Positions 27,001-33,000 of a stretch of 64,000 nt of DNA are shown here, piece by piece (within the stretch, counting starts at the first letter, position 1; every line of letters starts with the position of its first letter). The notes beneath the pieces are model-generated. The model had not been told where the DNA came from, did not search any database, and was given only the letters and a program-made list of their open reading frames with translations. The position numbers were made by a program, and so were the translations under genes. The stretch lies in the NCBI GenBank assembly GCA_029582155.1, contig CM055899.1, forward strand, positions 51,618,520 to 51,682,519, in the 5' to 3' direction. The stretch is from Panopea generosa. Taxonomy: Eukaryota; Mollusca; Bivalvia; Adapedonta; Hiatellidae.

Positions 27001-30000
27001 ATAACCACAAGATCTCGGAAGAGAACTTGAACCAGCGTCATTTGACCACAAATGCCCACGCCACAGGGCTTATAAGCACATTTTAAATAAAATTCAAAAA
27101 GACAATTGTTCTGAGAGTTCAAGGCCTAGACCTTAAATATTTTACATGTAGCATTGCATTGGTGTCCTTTAAACAATTGGTTGAAGTCAGGTCCTTGGGG
27201 TCAATTTTTTGGTAGCCACAGGGGTCACTGTTTTACTTAAGAGTTATATTGGGAAAATGTTGCAGATGTGATAGCATCTTCATTTTTCATTGAATCTTTA
27301 TCAAACTTGCACAACAGTTATATAACCATTAGGTCTAGGACAATTTCTTGTACCAGCCTGATCCAGTCACAAATGACCCCGTCATAGGGCACATTTTAAG
27401 TGAAATTTTAAAAAAACATTTTTCTGAAAGATTAAGGCCTAGACCTTAGATATTTTGCATGTAGCATCCGTTGCCAGAAGAATGTTCACCCTCTTGGGCC
27501 TCTTTTTTCCAATCCTACATATATTTGTTTCTACATATCAAGACTCTACATATATCTGTCAAAGTGCAAGACAAAAATAAAAGAAAAATTCTTAACAAAT
27601 GAGTGTTAGAAAAATGTGTTTTTATATTGAAATAATCAGTTTGTATGTATGAATTTCTTTGTTCTATCAAATATCCAAATAAACTTGGTTGTTAGTGTGC
27701 CTATGACATCATGTTTAAGTGATCATGTGACTCTAGTTTACCAATAGCTTCTACATAAATTTTAATATGTGTATTGCAAGTCTTACATGTAATTTCCTAT
27801 GTCAATTTATAAATTAATACTATGAGATATACAAAATAAAACATATACTTTTTGTGGATTAATTCTTTATTTTTCCTTCATTATTCAGTAGTGACTCCAT
27901 CAAACTAGCCAATCTAGTGAAGCTGGCACATGTGACCTTTCAGCAGATTATCGTAAGTATAATATTCACATTTGAGACTCCTTCATTGACCTTAAATAGA
28001 AATTAATTGTTCATTTCCCATGAACATGTACTCATCAATGGTTATTTTTAGCTCTGGGCATAATATTAAATAAAATCTGCATTGCCAAAATTTGCGTTTA
28101 ATTGTGATTTTAAAATTAATGTTATTGTTTTAAATGCTTTTGATGTCATAAAGCAACCGGTAAAGAGAAAGAGGTGGGACTTTAATGTTCCATTGACAAA
28201 CTTTATATTGTATTCAACACATCATTTATTGTTCTAATAGTACTAAACTAATGAATGTGTTAAAAGGGATTAAATGTATATTGGCATATTACTGTCAATT
28301 CCTTGTCCTAAATACACACGCCCAGCTTGAAGATTCACTTATAACTTAGAGATATATGCGTCTAAGGTGTATAATTGCATAACCACTTTATTACAAACAT
28401 CAGGTTTCTGAAGCCACATTTTTGTTTTTGTTTCTTTCGCCATTTTCAACAAACCATTTTCGAGTTTCCTATCAATCATCAGAAAACATCGTGACTACTC
28501 GTTCCCGATCTCGTTTTCGAGGGTTTGTTCGGGAAGTTTACGACGTTCAATGTAAACATTGCACAATACCTTATTGCGGGACGTATTAAAGTTTTGGCAA
28601 ATATTCAATTACTGTTAATTTGATAACTTTCAAGTAAATAAAGGTTATACGTCAATACGTAAGCATTATTTTGTGCACTGCATCCAGGAAAAATCTAGAT
28701 TAACAGCGCGTTTGTGTTACTTGCCAATATAATCCATTTAATGCATTTTAAGACACTTTTCAGGTTATATATGCTAATCCAAAAAAAAGAAAAACTTTAT
28801 TTGTGGAACAGTCATGAGACGTGAACTTACATGACACTGTTACAAGCAAAATGTATGTTAACCTCGTCTGTTTCACTTAACTTGCACACGGCACATGCGG
28901 TTCTTGTCTTATAAATGTGCAACAAATACAATTCATTAAATGCAGTAATTAATTGAGTCAAATGTTATATCGAGGAGGACTATCAAAAAAAGATGTGTTA
29001 CTTAACTTTTTATGATCCCCAATGAGTGAGCATATAGCTGCTGCTGTGTCTGCCTGTCCATCCATGCATTCATGTGTTTCCATCCAATCTTTGTCTGCCT
29101 GTCCATCCATGCATTCATTCATGTGTTTCCATCCAATCTTTGTCTGCCTGTCCATCCATGCATTCATGTGTTTCCATCCAATCTTTGTCTGCCAGTCCAT
29201 CCATGCATTCATGTGTTTCCATCCAATCTTTGTCTGCCTGTCCATCCATGCATTCATGTGTTTCCATCTAATCTTTGTCTGCCTGTCCATCCATGCATTC
29301 ATTCATGTGTTTCCATCCAATCTTTGTCTGCCTGTCCATCCATGCATTCATGTGTTTCCATCTAATCTTTGTCTGCCTGTCCATCCATGCATTCATGTGT
29401 TTCCATCCAATCTTTGTCTGCCAGTCCATCCATGCATTCATGTGTTTCCATCCAATCTTTGTCTGCCTGTCCATCCATGCATTCATGTGTTTCCATCTAA
29501 TCTTTGTCTGCCTGTCCATCCATGCATTCATGTGTTTCCATCCAATCTTTGTCTGCCTGTCCATCCATGCATTCATGTGTTTCCATCCAATCTTTGTCTG
29601 CTTGCCATCCATGCATTCATGTGTTTCCATCCAATCTTTGTCTGCCAGTCCATCCATGCATTCATGTGTTTCCATCCAATCTTTGTCTGCCTGTCCATCC
29701 ATGCATTCATGTGTTTCCATCTAATCTTTGTCTGCCTGTCCATCCATGCATTCATGTGATTCCATCCAATCTTTGTCTGCCTGTCCATCCATGCATTCAT
29801 GTGTTTCCATCCAATCTTTGTCTGCCAGTCCATCCATGCATTCATGTGTTTCCATCCAATCTTTGTCTGCCAGTCCATCCATGCATTCATGTGTTTCCAT
29901 CCAATCTTTGTCTGCTTGCCATCCATGCATTCATGTGATTCCATCCAATGTTTGTCTGCCCGTCCATCCATGCATTCATGTGTTTCCATCCAATCATGTG

Positions 30001-33000
30001 TTTCCATCCAATCTTTGTCTGCCTGTCCATCCATGCATTCATGTGATTCCATCCAATGTTTGTCTGCCCGTCCATCCATGCATTCATGTGTTTCCATCCA
30101 ATCATGTGTTTCCATCCAATCTTTGTCTGCCTGTCCATCCATGCATTCATTCATGTGTTTCCATCCAATCTTTGTCTGCCCGTCCATCCATGCATTCATG
30201 TGTTTCCATCCAATCATGTGTTTCCATCCAATCTTTGTCTGCCTGTCCATCCATGCATTCATGTGATTCCATCCAATGTTTGTCTGCCCGTCCATCCATG
30301 CATTCATGTGTTTCCATCCAATCATGTGTTTCCATCCAATCTTTGTCTGCCTGTCCATCCATGCATTCATGTGATTCCATCCAATGTTTGTCTGCCCGTC
30401 CATCCATGCATTCATGTGTTTCCATCCAATCATGTGTTTCCATCCAATCTTTGTCTGCCTGTCCATCCATGCATTCATTCATGTGTTTCCATCCAATCTT
30501 TGTCTGCCCGTCCATCCATGCATTCATGTGTTTCCATCCAATCATGTGTTTCCATCCAATCTTTGTCTGCCTGTCCATCCATGCATTCATGTGATTCCAT
30601 TCAATGTTTGTCTGCCCGTCCATCCATGCATTCATGTGTTTCCATCCAATCATGTGTTTCCATCCAATCTTTGTCTGCCTGTCCATCCATGCATTCATGT
30701 GATTCCATCCAATGTTTGTCTGCCCGTCCATCCATGCATTCATGTGTTTCCATCCAATCATGTGTTTCCATCCAATCTTTGTCTGCCCGTCCATCCATGC
30801 ATTCATGTGTTTCCATCCATTCATGTGTTTACGTCTAACCTTTGTCTGCCTGTCCATCCATGCATTCATGTGTTTCCATCCATTCATGTGTTTCCGTCCA
30901 ACCTTTGTCCTGAACATAATCGAAAAGTACTGAATGGAATCCCATGACACTTAGATAGGGGGTCATACAAGAAACTGAGGAGCAAAAAATAGCATCTTAC
31001 TATCTTGAATAAAAAAGGACATAATTATCTCCCCTTTTGTACTTTATTTTTGTGAGTTTTTTTGCTTGCCCAAAGCATACATTATATTCAAAAATATGGA
31101 AAGGAATCCAACATGACTTGGGACACGTTTGGTATGGAAATATTAGTCTTGACAATTTCATAAATTTACACTCGACAATGTTTCTGAAAATTATATACCC
31201 CTAGTAACTTCATGATGCAAAATCACACCAATATGTGCCCTAACACATAATTAGAAATACTGGTATGTTACACCAGTAAAATGGCAGATTTCTTTATATC
31301 TGGTATGCAAGACATTTTTATCTCATCCTAGGGTTGAGGTAAGATTGATGCACTTATGAAATGCAGTTGCTAGTATGATGCCACTGTATTCTCAGATGGA
31401 GCTAATTCAGATATTTGTGTTACAACCGAGTGGTCCGATTATCCAGTGCTGTTAGAATAATGTTTGTCAGGATGACACTGCTTATATTTATACTGGTAGG
31501 GTTAAAATAACTAAAACACAGGCTGAAGATTATAGATGATTTATCTTGTCTTGCAATTTCTTTCAGTAGAATATAGACACAGAAGGTAAATGTTAATTTC
31601 TGGACTTTCAATAAATTAGTGAATACGTTTCTTGATATAGATTATGCTTGTTTGGATGAACTATAAATAAACCCCGTATCGCACCTCTATCTGGTGATAC
31701 GCTTCAAAAGTTCCTCCAAACATCTAAAAGTCCTAACTGTTTAGATCAACGTTCCAAAAGTCATCAAAGTTCCAAAACGTTCTCAAAGATCTGAAGTTTC
31801 TCAAAGTTCCCAAAAAGTCCAAGTGACATAAAATCGGCTGTTTATATACCCATCCCGACATGGAATTGTCCAAATCCAAACCAACTGACAGATTCTTGTA
31901 GGGACCAAACATATTTGTTTGGTACCTGACAAGTAACCGTCAGTTACTGACAAAGTCAGTTGGGAGACTATAGGCATAGTATCACCATTGCAAAAAGGAA
32001 GTGCTTTTGTGGGGTAGTCGCATGATGGCGGTTATAAATAATCCTCAATTCTTCTTCTTGAAAATTCATTTTCCTTATTTTAATGCTCATTTTTTTTATT
32101 TGAATGGCATTATTGATGTATTTTGAACATTTTGATAGCATTGTCATGTTTGAATTGTGAATTTAGAAAAAAAAATTGATGCTTGGAAATTTGGGTATGA
32201 ATACATGATTTCGGAAGTCTACTTTCACTTTGTCGCCAGTGTACACAATGAGCAGAAAAAAAATCTCTTATATGACACATGACCCCTACTTTTCTCATCA
32301 TATTTTGATAGTGCAGTGGTTGACAAACAGTAAAATGTAAGTTTCACTTCTTTCATTTGGGATTCTCTATGAATGACAAGCCTTCAAACTTTTATTATTT
32401 ACTATAGAATAAAGAACAAAAGTCAATGGTGGGATTACACCTATAATTAGAAATACTGGTAATATTACACAAGTAAAATGGCAGATTTCTTTATCTGGTA
32501 TGCAAGACATTTTTATCTCACCCTAGGGTTGAGGTAAGATTGATGCACTTATGAAATGCAGTTGCTAGTATGATGCCAGTATATTCTCAGATGAAGCTTA
32601 TTCAGATATTTGTTTAGTAAAAATGTTAAGATGTTGGTATGCAAGAAAAAGAAACAATACTAGAAATACAATATAGATAATGAGATGTGAAACCTTGGGT
32701 GAGAATAAACTTGTATCAACCTAATACTAGTTTTTGTAGTCTATAATATGTTCCATCTTATTTATGTGACAGTAACACGAATATATCTCGCTGTCACTGT
32801 GATGTGTTTTTTCTGTTTGCAGAAAGGCACAGGGGATAGTGATCACTTGAAACAGGTGTTTAACTCCACAGCGGAACAGGTTCTTTCACTTCATCTGGAC
32901 AGTACTGCTGTGTTTGTGATGCAAGGAATTCTCAATATCAAAGAAAATTCCAGGTACATAAATTAATCAAGTCATTATTTTTATACTAGTATTTTTTATA

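Noticed and set aside
29022..30950. Long open frames (up to 301 codons) on both strands
   Set aside because: They consist only of a 15-residue unit imposed by the 45-bp satellite, run in several frames at once and have no splice or codon support.
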